15,658 nt of DNA. Origin: DATLNF01 sp046590575. GTDB lineage: Bacteria > Actinomycetota > Actinomycetes > BP-191. The translations under genes and the position numbers were made by a program. The stretch lies in NCBI GenBank assembly GCA_046590575.1, contig JBKJUS010000119.1, forward strand, positions 1 to 15,658. The letters are read 5' to 3'. Each line of letters begins with the position of its first letter. The stretch's first letter is position 1. Below, piece by piece: positions 8,361 through 14,511 of this stretch. The notes beneath the pieces are model-generated. The model searched no databases and was not told the DNA's origin. It worked only from the letters and a program-made list of their open reading frames with translations.

Positions 8361-8405
8361 GCCCCGGATGACGACGGGGTCGACGAACGGCTTCGTCATC
8401 GGGGC
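8361..8405 (+). promoter_or_regulatory. Strong hairpin in the rho leader
   Basis: GCCCC (8361-8365) plus GATGACGA (8367-8374) pair perfectly with TCGTCATC (8393-8400) plus GGGGC (8401-8405). Only G8366 is bulged. That is 13 base pairs around an 18-nt loop. No T-run follows, so it is not a standard intrinsic terminator. It may regulate rho expression, protect the RNA or organise a Rho-binding site. Confidence 0.55.
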
Positions 8406-8462
8406 ACGCCGCGCAGTCAGCGGCCCACACACTCCCTCGCCTCCCGCGGGGGCGTCACCACC

Positions 8463-8490
8463 GCACGGCATCTCTGCTGGGACGCCGTGC
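8463..8490 (+). promoter_or_regulatory. Second hairpin in the rho leader
   Basis: GCACGGC (8463-8469) pairs with GCCGTGC (8484-8490). After one A-C mismatch, TCTC (8471-8474) pairs with GGGA (8479-8482, one G-T pair) around the tetraloop TGCT. The hairpin ends 45 nt before the rho start codon and does not cover the ribosome site at 8524-8528. No terminator-like T-run follows. Confidence 0.5.
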
Positions 8491-8523
8491 TCGGGCTCGT
8501 CGATCACGACCGGTCCGCACCTG

Positions 8524-8528
8524 AGAGG
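8524..8528 (+). promoter_or_regulatory. Ribosome binding site that fixes the TTG start of rho
   Basis: AGAGG lies 7 nt before TTG 8536. It decides the start: the frame is open far upstream, but only this TTG combines a ribosome site with the (M)SDTTE beginning that resembles other actinobacterial Rho proteins. Confidence 0.75.
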
Positions 8529-8535
8529 AACAGCG

Positions 8536-10443
8536 TTGAGCGACACCACAGAGATCACCGGCACTCCGAGCGCAGACGGCGGCGCGGAGGCGCCACCGCG
8601 CAAGGCGCGCGGAGCGGGCGGTGGGATCTCCGGCATGAAGCTCGCCGAGCTGCAGCAGGTGGCTTCTGGCATGGGGATCAGCGGGGTAGCCAAGCTGCGC
8701 AAGAGCGAGCTGGTGGCCGCGATTCAGGGCGGCAACGGCGCCAAGGCGTCTGCGGGGACTGGCGGTCGCGAGCGCGCGGAGCGACCCACCTCGTCGCGCG
8801 CCGGGGGCGACGAGGCCACCTCGAACACCCAGGTGGACACCCAGAGCGACCGACCCCAGATCAGCATCGGCGACGGCAGCAGCGGCGAGACCCGCGTCGA
8901 GGCCGGCGAGGGGCGCAGCGGCAGCACGTACGCCGAGCGCCGTGAGGCGCGGGAGGCGCGCTACCGCGAGCGCAGCCGTGACCGCCAAGGGCAGAGCGAC
9001 GACCGGCCGCAGGGCGGCCAGGGGGACCGACCCCAGGGTGACCGCCAGCAGGGCGGCCAGTCTCAGGGTGGGCAGTCTCAGGGTGACCGGCCGCAAGGCC
9101 AGCAGGGTGGCCAGTCCCAGGGTGAGCGCCAGCAAGGTGGGCAGGGCGGCCCCCGTCAGCAGGGCGGCCAAGGCGGCCAGGGCGGCCCGCGCGACGACGA
9201 GTTCGGTCGCGGCGCACGCCGGGGACGGTTCCGGGAGCGCGGGCGCAACCGGCAGAGCGGGCCGCGCGGGGGAATGGGTTTCGGCGAGCCGGACACCGTC
9301 ATCCGCGAAGACGACGTCCTGGTCCCATGCGCCGGGATCGTCGACATCCTCGACAACTACGGCTTCGTCCGGACCACGGGTTATCTCCCGAGCCCCAACG
9401 ACGTCTACATCGCGTTGTCGCAGGTGCGCCGCTACGGCTTGCGCAAGGGTGACGTCGTCACCGGCGCAGTGCGCCAGCAGGTAGAGGGCGAGCGCAAGGA
9501 CAAGTTCAACGCGCTCATCCGCCTCGACACGGTGAACGGGACGGACCCGGAGAAGGCCAAGCTCCGACCGGACTTCAAGGACATGACCCCGCTCTACCCG
9601 CAGGACCGTCTGCGGCTGGAGACCGATCCCCAGATCCTCACGACCCGGATCATCGACCTCGTCGCCCCGATCGGGAAGGGTCAGCGTGGTCTCATCGTCT
9701 CGCCGCCGAAGGCCGGCAAGACGATGGTGCTGCAGGCGATCGCGAACGCGATCACGACCAACAACCCCGAGACCCACCTCATGGTCGTCCTCGTCGACGA
9801 GCGACCTGAGGAAGTCACCGACATGCAGCGCTCGGTCAAGGGAGAGGTGATCGCCTCGACCTTCGACCGGCCGGCGGAGGACCACACCACCATCGCCGAG
9901 CTGGCAATCGAGCGGGCCAAGCGGCTGGTCGAGCTCGGCCACGACGTCGTCGTACTCCTCGACTCGATCACCCGGCTTGGGCGCGCCTACAACCTCGCCG
10001 CCCCGGCGAGCGGGCGCATCCTCTCCGGCGGTGTCGACTCGACGGCCCTCTACCCACCCAAGCGATTCTTCGGCGCCGCCCGCAACATTGAGAACGGTGG
10101 CTCGCTGACGATCCTCGCTACCGCGCTGGTCGAGACCGGCTCACGGATGGACGAGGTCATCTTCGAGGAGTTCAAGGGCACCGGGAACATGGAGCTCAAG
10201 CTCGACCGCAAACTGGCGGACAAGCGAATCTTCCCGGCTGTCGACGTCGATGCCTCCGGCACCCGAAAGGAGGAGCTCCTCATGTCCCCCGAGGAGCTGC
10301 AGATCACATGGAAGCTGCGTCGGGTTCTCCACGCGCTGGAGACCGGTCAGGCTCTCGAGTTGCTGATCGACAAGATGAAGTCGACGAAGGGCAACACCGA
10401 GTTCCTCATGCAGATTCAGAAGACGGTCGCGTCGTCCGACTAG
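8536..10443 (+). CDS. rho: Transcription termination factor Rho
   Basis: This 635-residue hexameric RNA helicase ends transcription by pulling nascent RNA from RNA polymerase. A Rho_N helical domain spans about 32-66 (GMKLAELQQVASGMGI). An Arg/Gly/Gln-rich, probably disordered insertion covers about 67-258. The RNA-binding cold-shock-like domain follows (VPCAGIVDILDNYGFVRT, 263-280). The ATPase core has Walker A PPKAGKT (390-396), catalytic E422 in DERPEE, and Walker B with D476 in LLDSITRLGRAYN. The Q-loop region SGGVDSTALYPPKRFFGAARN and R-loop FKGTGNMEL are intact. The start is TTG, with AGAGG 7 nt upstream. It is longer than the E. coli protein (419) purely because of the insertion, as in other actinobacteria. 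It probably has its own promoter. It converges on the Ohr gene after 10 bp. Confidence 0.97.
   Translation: MSDTTEITGTPSADGGAEAPPRKARGAGGGISGMKLAELQQVASGMGISGVAKLRKSELVAAIQGGNGAKASAGTGGRERAERPTSSRAGGDEATSNTQVDTQSDRPQISIGDGSSGETRVEAGEGRSGSTYAERREAREARYRERSRDRQGQSDDRPQGGQGDRPQGDRQQGGQSQGGQSQGDRPQGQQGGQSQGERQQGGQGGPRQQGGQGGQGGPRDDEFGRGARRGRFRERGRNRQSGPRGGMGFGEPDTVIREDDVLVPCAGIVDILDNYGFVRTTGYLPSPNDVYIALSQVRRYGLRKGDVVTGAVRQQVEGERKDKFNALIRLDTVNGTDPEKAKLRPDFKDMTPLYPQDRLRLETDPQILTTRIIDLVAPIGKGQRGLIVSPPKAGKTMVLQAIANAITTNNPETHLMVVLVDERPEEVTDMQRSVKGEVIASTFDRPAEDHTTIAELAIERAKRLVELGHDVVVLLDSITRLGRAYNLAAPASGRILSGGVDSTALYPPKRFFGAARNIENGGSLTILATALVETGSRMDEVIFEEFKGTGNMELKLDRKLADKRIFPAVDVDASGTRKEELLMSPEELQITWKLRRVLHALETGQALELLIDKMKSTKGNTEFLMQIQKTVASSD
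8986..9192 (+). repeat. Imperfect repeats encoding the Gln/Gly-rich part of the Rho insertion
   Basis: This part of rho (residues 151-219) is built from short imperfect in-frame units that encode variants of QGGQ, SQGDRPQG and RQQGGQ. At DNA level CAGTCTCAGGGTG occurs at 9058-9070 and again at 9073-9085, with a one-base variant at 9112-9124. The pattern suggests expansion by slippage or unequal crossing-over, so length may vary between strains. Confidence 0.8.
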
Positions 10444-10453
10444 CGGCGAGGAG

Positions 10454-10873
10454 TCAGGCGATCGTGAGGGACACCGGGATGTTGCCCCGGGTGGCGTTGC
10501 TGTATGGGCAGACCTGGTCCGTCCGGGCGACGACCGCCTCGGTCTGCTCACGATCGGCATTCGGGAGGGAGATGACGAGCTCGACCTCGAGCGCGTAGCC
10601 GAGGCCGTTCTCTGCCATCCCAAGACCGACCCGCGTGGTGACGGTCGAGTCCGTCGTGTCCACGGACATCTTCTTCGCCACCAACTGGAGCGCGGAGTGG
10701 AAGCACCCGGCGTAGCCGGCCGCGAAGAGCTGCTCTGGGTTGGTAGCGTCGCTCTCGGGTCCACCGACCTCCTGGGGGATGTCGAGCTCGAGGTCGAGCC
10801 GGTCATCAGAAGACGTGACGCGACCGCGGCGACCGCCGTACGCCGTCGCTTCGGCCGTGTAGAGGATCTGCAT
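10454..10873 (-). CDS. Organic hydroperoxide resistance protein (Ohr/OsmC family)
   Basis: This 139-residue thiol peroxidase is predicted to reduce organic and fatty-acid hydroperoxides in the cytoplasm. The two redox cysteines are C57 in AAGYAGCFHSAL and C122 in DQVCPYSNATRGNIPV, the latter typical of the Ohr branch. R15 and E47 match the conserved Arg and Glu that activate the peroxidatic cysteine in Ohr. Length is normal. The ATG at 10871-10873 is preceded by GGAAGG, but at a rather long spacing of 13 nt. No OhrR-type regulator is encoded nearby. The gene converges on rho, with 10 bp between stop codons, and diverges from rpmE. The family is confident; the inducing signal is not visible. 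Confidence 0.93.
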   Translation of the reverse strand: MQILYTAEATAYGGRRGRVTSSDDRLDLELDIPQEVGGPESDATNPEQLFAAGYAGCFHSALQLVAKKMSVDTTDSTVTTRVGLGMAENGLGYALEVELVISLPNADREQTEAVVARTDQVCPYSNATRGNIPVSLTIA

Positions 10874-10918
10874 CGTCGCCCATCTGCCTTCCGCTCAGTC
10901 GCCAGGGGGGAGGGAGTC

Positions 10919-10927
10919 TGGCACAAT
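10919..10927 (+). promoter_or_regulatory. Candidate extended -10 promoter for rpmE
   Basis: TGG followed by CACAAT forms a TGn extended -10 element (TG at 10919-10920, hexamer 10922-10927). Transcription would begin near 10934, about 70 nt before rpmE. No clear -35 hexamer is seen, which an extended -10 can tolerate. It lies in the 130-bp divergent region between the Ohr gene and rpmE. Confidence 0.4.
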
Positions 10928-10931
10928 CGAG

Positions 10932-10971
10932 GAACCGCGAACCGGTTCACACCTCGCCACAAGGTGAGGTG
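10932..10971 (+). promoter_or_regulatory. Two tandem hairpins upstream of rpmE, candidate L31 autoregulatory leader
   Basis: Hairpin 1 pairs GAACCG (10932-10937) with CGGTTC (10943-10948) around CGAAC. One base later, hairpin 2 pairs CACCTCGCC (10950-10958) with GGTGAGGTG (10963-10971) around the tetraloop ACAA. That is 9 bp with one G-T pair. The pair ends 32 nt before the rpmE start. Ribosomal protein leaders for L31 have been described bioinformatically in actinobacteria. I recognise the context but cannot confirm that this sequence fits that family. If transcription starts at 10934, hairpin 1 loses its first two bases. Confidence 0.45.
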
Positions 10972-11003
10972 ACCCGGCGTCGCCCCGAGATGAAGGATCG
11001 ATC

Positions 11004-11225
11004 ATGAAGGCCGGCATCCACCCCGACTACGTTGAGACAACGGTCCACTGCTCCTGTGGTGAGACGTTTACGACCCACAGCACCGTCAGCGACATCCGCG
11101 CCGACGTGTGCTCGAAGTGCCACCCGTTCTACACCGGCAAGCAGAAGATCATGGATGTCGGCGGCCGGGTGGAGAAGTTCGAGAAGCGCTTCGGCAAGCG
11201 CGACGCCGGCGCGAAGCAGGGTTAG
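11004..11225 (+). CDS. rpmE: 50S ribosomal protein bL31, zinc-binding form
   Basis: This 73-residue ribosomal protein belongs to the large subunit, where bL31 helps bridge the two subunits. It is the cysteine-containing, zinc-binding form: C16 and C18 (HCSCGE) and C36 and C39 (CSKCHPFYTG). KQKIMDVGGRVEKFEKRFG is the typical C-terminal half. Presence of all four ligands argues that this is the zinc-replete copy, not the zinc-free paralogue that Zur usually represses. The ribosome site GAAGGA (10992-10997) lies 6 nt before the ATG. A structured leader precedes it, and prfA follows after 81 bp, as in many actinobacteria. Confidence 0.97.
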   Translation: MKAGIHPDYVETTVHCSCGETFTTHSTVSDIRADVCSKCHPFYTGKQKIMDVGGRVEKFEKRFGKRDAGAKQG

Positions 11226-11226
11226 T

Positions 11227-11249
11227 GCGGGCGGACGCTTCGCGCCCGC
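11227..11249 (+). terminator. GC-rich hairpin after rpmE, possible weak terminator or attenuator
   Basis: GCGGGCG (11227-11233) pairs with CGCCCGC (11243-11249) around a 9-nt loop, starting 2 nt after the rpmE stop. It is followed by C-rich sequence, not a T-run. It could lower read-through into prfA or protect the rpmE mRNA end. The palindrome CGGGCGCCCG lies further down at 11281-11290. Confidence 0.35.
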
Positions 11250-11306
11250 CCCCTGCCCGCTCCGCGCCCGACTTCCTCGCCGGGCGCCCGACCTTCGAGG
11301 CGACCC

Positions 11307-12368
11307 ATGTTCGACAAGCTCGGTGAGATCGAGGCAGAGCACGCTCAGCTGGAGCGTGAGATGTCCGACCCTGACCTGCACAACGACCAGGCTCGGGCCC
11401 GCACCGTCACCAAGCGCTATTCCGAGTTGACGCCGGTAGTCGAGGCATTCAAGGAGTACGTCGCCGTCGCGGCCGACATCGAGACGGCGCGCGAGCTCGC
11501 CGCGGAGGACGCCTCTTTCCGCGACGAGGTGACATCGGGCGAGGTCCGCTTGCAGGAGCTGCACGCCCGGCTGCGCGAGCTCCTCATCCCGGCCGACCCC
11601 AACGACGACAAGGACGTCATCCTCGAAGTGAAAGCGGGAGAGGGAGGGGAGGAGTCGGCGCTCTTCGCCGGCGACCTGCTTCGGATGTACCTTCGGTTCG
11701 CCGAGCGACAAGGCTGGAAGACTGAGGTTCTCGAGTCCAACGAGAGTGACCTCGGCGGCTACAAGGACGTCTCCGTGGCGGTGAAGGCCAAGGGAACCGG
11801 CGCCTGGCGGCGGCTCAAGTACGAAGGCGGCGTGCACCGCGTGCAGCGAGTGCCGGCCACCGAGAGTCAGGGTCGCATCCACACGAGTGCCGCCGGAGTC
11901 TTCGTGATGCCGGAGGCTGAGGACGTCGACGTCACGATCGACCCCAGCGACCTGCGCATCGATGTCTACCGTTCCAGTGGCCCAGGTGGGCAGAGCGTCA
12001 ACACCACCGACTCCGCTGTGCGCATCACCCATGTGCCGACTGGCACTGTGGTGTCGTGCCAGAACGAAAAGAGCCAGCTGCAGAACAAGGAGTCGGCTCT
12101 GCGAATCCTGCGCGCGCGGCTGCTCGCACTGGCTTTGGACGAGCAGGCAGCGGCGGCCAGTGTCGAACGGCAGAGTCAGGTCCGCACCGTCGACCGCAGC
12201 GAGCGGGTACGCACCTACAACTTCCCGGAGAACCGCATCTCCGATCATCGGACCGGCTACAAGTCTTACAACCTCGACCAGGTGCTCGATGGCGAACTCG
12301 ACCCTGTCATCCAGTCGCTTGTCGACGCCGACAACGCTGCCCGGATGGCTGGTGGCGATGACGACTGA
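11307..12368 (+). CDS. prfA: Peptide chain release factor 1
   Basis: This 353-residue protein reads UAA and UAG stop codons and triggers release of the finished peptide on the ribosome. The codon-reading tripeptide is PAT (183-185) in RVPATESQGRIHTSA, which marks RF1; RF2 would have SPF. The GGQ motif (227-229) in SSGPGGQSVNTTDSA enters the peptidyl-transferase centre. An N-terminal alpha-helical domain occupies about 1-100. The ATG at 11307 is preceded by GAGG (11297-11300) at 6 nt. The end overlaps prmC by 11 bp. Its neighbour PrmC methylates Q229, so modifier and target are coupled. Confidence 0.97.
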   Translation: MFDKLGEIEAEHAQLEREMSDPDLHNDQARARTVTKRYSELTPVVEAFKEYVAVAADIETARELAAEDASFRDEVTSGEVRLQELHARLRELLIPADPNDDKDVILEVKAGEGGEESALFAGDLLRMYLRFAERQGWKTEVLESNESDLGGYKDVSVAVKAKGTGAWRRLKYEGGVHRVQRVPATESQGRIHTSAAGVFVMPEAEDVDVTIDPSDLRIDVYRSSGPGGQSVNTTDSAVRITHVPTGTVVSCQNEKSQLQNKESALRILRARLLALALDEQAAAASVERQSQVRTVDRSERVRTYNFPENRISDHRTGYKSYNLDQVLDGELDPVIQSLVDADNAARMAGGDDD

Positions 12369-13260
12369 CGCGCTGGCATCCGACGCCGACGCCACCACCC
12401 TGGACCGCGAATTGCGCTGGGCAGAAGCTCGACTGGCAGACGCGGGCGTCGAGTCATCTCGATGGGACGCCGAGCAGCTCGCCGCTCACGTGCTGGGCGT
12501 GCGTCGCGCAGACCTCGTGCGGTTGACTGCGATGACCGGTGCCGAGCATGCCGATTTTGTCGGGCTGGTCGGCCGGCGGGCGGAACGAGTGCCTCTGCAG
12601 CACCTGACCGGAACGGTCGGCTTCCGCTACCTCGATCTCGAGGTCGGGTCGGGTGTCTTTATCCCGCGCCCCGAGACTGAGGTTGTCGTCGGGTTCGCCA
12701 TCGATCACCTGCGAGCCACCGCCCAGCCTGATCCGCTGGTTGTCGAGCTCTGCGCCGGCTCCGCCGCGATCGCCCTGTCCATCGCGCACGAGGTACCTGG
12801 CGCCGTCGTCCATGCCGTCGAGCTCGACGCCGGTGCTCTGGTGTGGGCGAGGCGCAATGTCGAGGCACGCGCCCTTGCCGGCGATCCGCGGGTGCAGCTG
12901 CATCACGGACCCGTCGATGGCGCGCTGTCCGAGCTCGACGGCACTGTCGACTGCGTGGTCGCCAATCCGCCCTACGTCGCCGCGCACGAGATGGATGAGG
13001 TGCACCCTGAGGTGCGCGATCACGATCCGCGTGCCGCCCTGGTCGCTGGGCCGGACGGGCTCGACATCATCCGAGAGGTCGTCGTGCGAAGTGCGGGGCT
13101 CCTGCGAAGCGGCGGGCTGCTCGTCGTCGAGCACGCGGACCGCCAGGGCAAGAGCGCACCCGCAGTCCTGTTCGACGCCGGCGGCTGGCTCGATGTCGTC
13201 GATCACGAGGACCTCACCGGCCGTCCGCGTTACTTGACTGCGCGACGGGCGCCGGCATGA
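12358..13260 (+). CDS. prmC: Release factor glutamine methyltransferase
   Basis: This 300-residue enzyme uses S-adenosylmethionine to methylate the GGQ glutamine of release factors. A helical N-terminal domain (about 1-75) binds the release factor. The stretch LQHLTGTVGFRYLDLEV leads into IPRPETE. The catalytic NPPY motif is N203-Y206 in VVANPPYVAAHE. The SAM-binding motif I is ELCAGSAAIAL (130-140), where many relatives have CTGSGAIAL; both changes are to Ala, so the fold should survive, but it is unusual. The ATG at 12358 is chosen inside the prfA end (11-bp overlap). A GTG at 12352 in the same frame is an alternative start. The stop overlaps the next gene by 4 bp. Confidence 0.95.
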   Translation: MTTDALASDADATTLDRELRWAEARLADAGVESSRWDAEQLAAHVLGVRRADLVRLTAMTGAEHADFVGLVGRRAERVPLQHLTGTVGFRYLDLEVGSGVFIPRPETEVVVGFAIDHLRATAQPDPLVVELCAGSAAIALSIAHEVPGAVVHAVELDAGALVWARRNVEARALAGDPRVQLHHGPVDGALSELDGTVDCVVANPPYVAAHEMDEVHPEVRDHDPRAALVAGPDGLDIIREVVVRSAGLLRSGGLLVVEHADRQGKSAPAVLFDAGGWLDVVDHEDLTGRPRYLTARRAPA

Positions 13261-13898
13261 GCCGGCTCTTCGACTGCCAGGACGAGCAGGCCCGCGCCGC
13301 AGGAGTCGCCGCCGCTGCTGCCGCCATCCGCCGAGGTGACCTGGTGGTGCTGCCCACCGACACCGTTTACGGTCTCGGTGCCGATGCCTTCTCGCCGGAC
13401 GCCGTGCGCCAGCTGCTCACTTTGAAGGGACGGGGCCGCGATCTGCCGGTGCCGGTGCTGATCGGCAGTTGGCGCACGGTCAACGGACTTGTCGACGTGC
13501 TGCCTCCAGCTGCCAACGACCTCATCGCGGCTTTCTGGCCGGGCGCGCTCACGCTGGTGCTGACGGCGGGCACGGGGCTGACGTGGGACCTCGGCGACAC
13601 CAAAGGCACGGTTGCGGTCCGGATGCCGTTGCACCCGGTAGCCCTCGAGCTCCTCGCCGAAACCGGCCCGATGGCTGTCTCAAGCGCCAATCGCACTGGC
13701 ACTGCGCCGGCGACGTCCGCTGCGGCGGCGCAGGAGGACCTCGGCGACGGGGTGGCCGTCTACCTGGAGGGCGGCGTAGCGCCGGATTCTGCGCCGTCGA
13801 GCATCGTCGACCTCACCGATGTCGCGCCCCGGCTGCTTCGTGACGGTGCTATCTCCCGGGCCGATCTCGAGGACGTTCTCGGAGTGACCCTTGGCTGA
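13257..13898 (+). CDS. L-threonylcarbamoyladenylate synthase (Sua5/YrdC/TsaC family)
   Basis: This 213-residue enzyme makes threonylcarbamoyl-AMP from threonine, bicarbonate and ATP, the first step of t6A37 modification in tRNAs that read ANN codons. The YrdC fold is clear: PTDTVYGLGADA (33-44), the KGR motif (57-59), FWPGALTLVL, TVAVRMPLHPVA, SSANRTG and PSSIVDLT. It lacks the extra C-terminal Sua5 domain seen in longer relatives, so it is the short type. The ATG overlaps the prmC stop (ATGA). The stop lies 8 bp inside the following gene. Its place after prmC is common in actinobacteria and groups it with translation functions. Confidence 0.94.
   Translation: MSRLFDCQDEQARAAGVAAAAAAIRRGDLVVLPTDTVYGLGADAFSPDAVRQLLTLKGRGRDLPVPVLIGSWRTVNGLVDVLPPAANDLIAAFWPGALTLVLTAGTGLTWDLGDTKGTVAVRMPLHPVALELLAETGPMAVSSANRTGTAPATSAAAAQEDLGDGVAVYLEGGVAPDSAPSSIVDLTDVAPRLLRDGAISRADLEDVLGVTLG
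13881..13884 (+). promoter_or_regulatory. Ribosome binding site for the TTG start of the phosphatase gene
   Basis: GGAG lies within the end of the Sua5-family gene, 6 nt before TTG 13891. No ATG or GTG in the same frame lies close enough to keep the catalytic P-loop at C12, so this site decides the start. Confidence 0.65.
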
Positions 13899-14511
13899 CG
13901 ATGCCTTCGACCTGCTGACTGTGTGCACGGGCAACATCTGCCGGTCGCCGATGGCGGAGCTCATCGCGGCGAGCGAGCTGGTCCGCGGCCTCGGCGTGGA
14001 AGCCGCCCGATTCCGGGTGCACTCGGCCGGAACCCATGGGCTCGAGGGGTGGCCGGTCAACGCGCCGGCCGCGGTGCAGCTCGACAGCCTCGGCATAGCT
14101 CATGCTGACTTCCGGGCCCGACTGCTCGTCGAGGACATGGTCGCCGGCGCTGATCTCGTGCTGACCGCGACCCGCGAACACCGGTCGGCCGTCGTTCGGC
14201 TCGATCCGCGCGCGGCCAGTCGGACCTTCACCTTGCGCGAGTTCGCCCGGCTGGTGGCCTTGGTCGACCGGGCGGCGCTGCCTTCGGTCGATCCGGTAGA
14301 GCGGGCCTGCGCCCTGGTGGCGGCTGCCGCGGCGTGCCGCGGCCGGGTCTGGGTAGAGCCCGCTGACGACGACATCGCGGATCCGTACGGGCGGAGTGTT
14401 GCTGATTTCGTCGTGTGCAGCGCGGAGATCGCCGAGGCACTCACCGGTCCTATGCGGGCGATCTGGGAGCCTTTCCAGCAGACGACCCCGATCCGGGAGG
14501 CCACCACATGA
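13891..14511 (+). CDS. Low-molecular-weight protein tyrosine (or arginine) phosphatase family protein
   Basis: This 206-residue protein carries the LMW-PTP signature C(X)5RS near its N terminus: C12 to S19 in VCTGNICRSPMAE. C12 is the predicted nucleophile and R18 binds phosphate. The general acid is D164 in DIADPYGRSV. HSAGTHGLEGWPVN is also typical of the family. It is about 50 residues longer than classic members (about 150), with the extra sequence between the TATREHR region (93-99) and the DP loop. Start is TTG 13891, overlapping the Sua5-family gene by 8 bp. It overlaps rpiB by 4 bp. Relatives act on phosphotyrosine or phosphoarginine; the sequence does not show which substrate applies. 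Confidence 0.9.
   Translation: MADDAFDLLTVCTGNICRSPMAELIAASELVRGLGVEAARFRVHSAGTHGLEGWPVNAPAAVQLDSLGIAHADFRARLLVEDMVAGADLVLTATREHRSAVVRLDPRAASRTFTLREFARLVALVDRAALPSVDPVERACALVAAAAACRGRVWVEPADDDIADPYGRSVADFVVCSAEIAEALTGPMRAIWEPFQQTTPIREATT
14495..14500 (+). promoter_or_regulatory. Ribosome binding site for rpiB
   Basis: GGGAGG lies 7 nt before the ATG at 14508. It fixes this start over the frame that stays open upstream to 14415, and it sits within the end of the phosphatase gene. Confidence 0.75.

Larger units (their letters stand above)
8150..8535 (+). other. Long intergenic stretch, probable rho promoter and 5' leader
   Basis: This is the only gene-free stretch over 300 bases. The rho reading frame happens to stay open across it, but no family-like protein sequence is visible upstream of the TTG at 8536. 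It contains a good sigma-70-type promoter candidate at 8186-8214. Two strong hairpins lie at 8361-8405 and 8463-8490, and a weaker one (CACCGG/CCGGTG) at 8269-8292. Several C-rich, G-poor runs, for example around 8430-8447, could be Rho-loading sites. rho genes are autoregulated through their leader in Escherichia coli; that this leader does the same is inference. Confidence 0.6.

Noticed and set aside
8086..8535. Open frame extending rho about 150 codons upstream
   Set aside because: The frame is open only through GC bias. The sequence is not Rho-like, overlaps the end of thrB, and the TTG at 8536 has both a ribosome site and the family-like start (M)SDTTE.
8986..9192. Possible CRISPR-like or satellite array
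   Set aside because: The units are irregular, stay in frame with rho and encode a known type of low-complexity insertion. There are no uniform spacers.
8455..9942. 495-codon open frame on the minus strand opposite rho
   Set aside because: It mirrors the low-complexity Rho insertion, giving Ala/Leu/Arg-rich sequence without recognisable domains. It is a shadow of rho.
11962..12357. Upstream extension of the prmC frame inside prfA
   Set aside because: It would overlap 400 bp of RF1 coding sequence, including the GGQ region. The PrmC-like sequence starts only after 12358.
10947..12398. 483-codon open frame on the minus strand opposite prfA and rpmE
   Set aside because: It covers two well-supported genes and their leader, and shows no domain or ribosome site.
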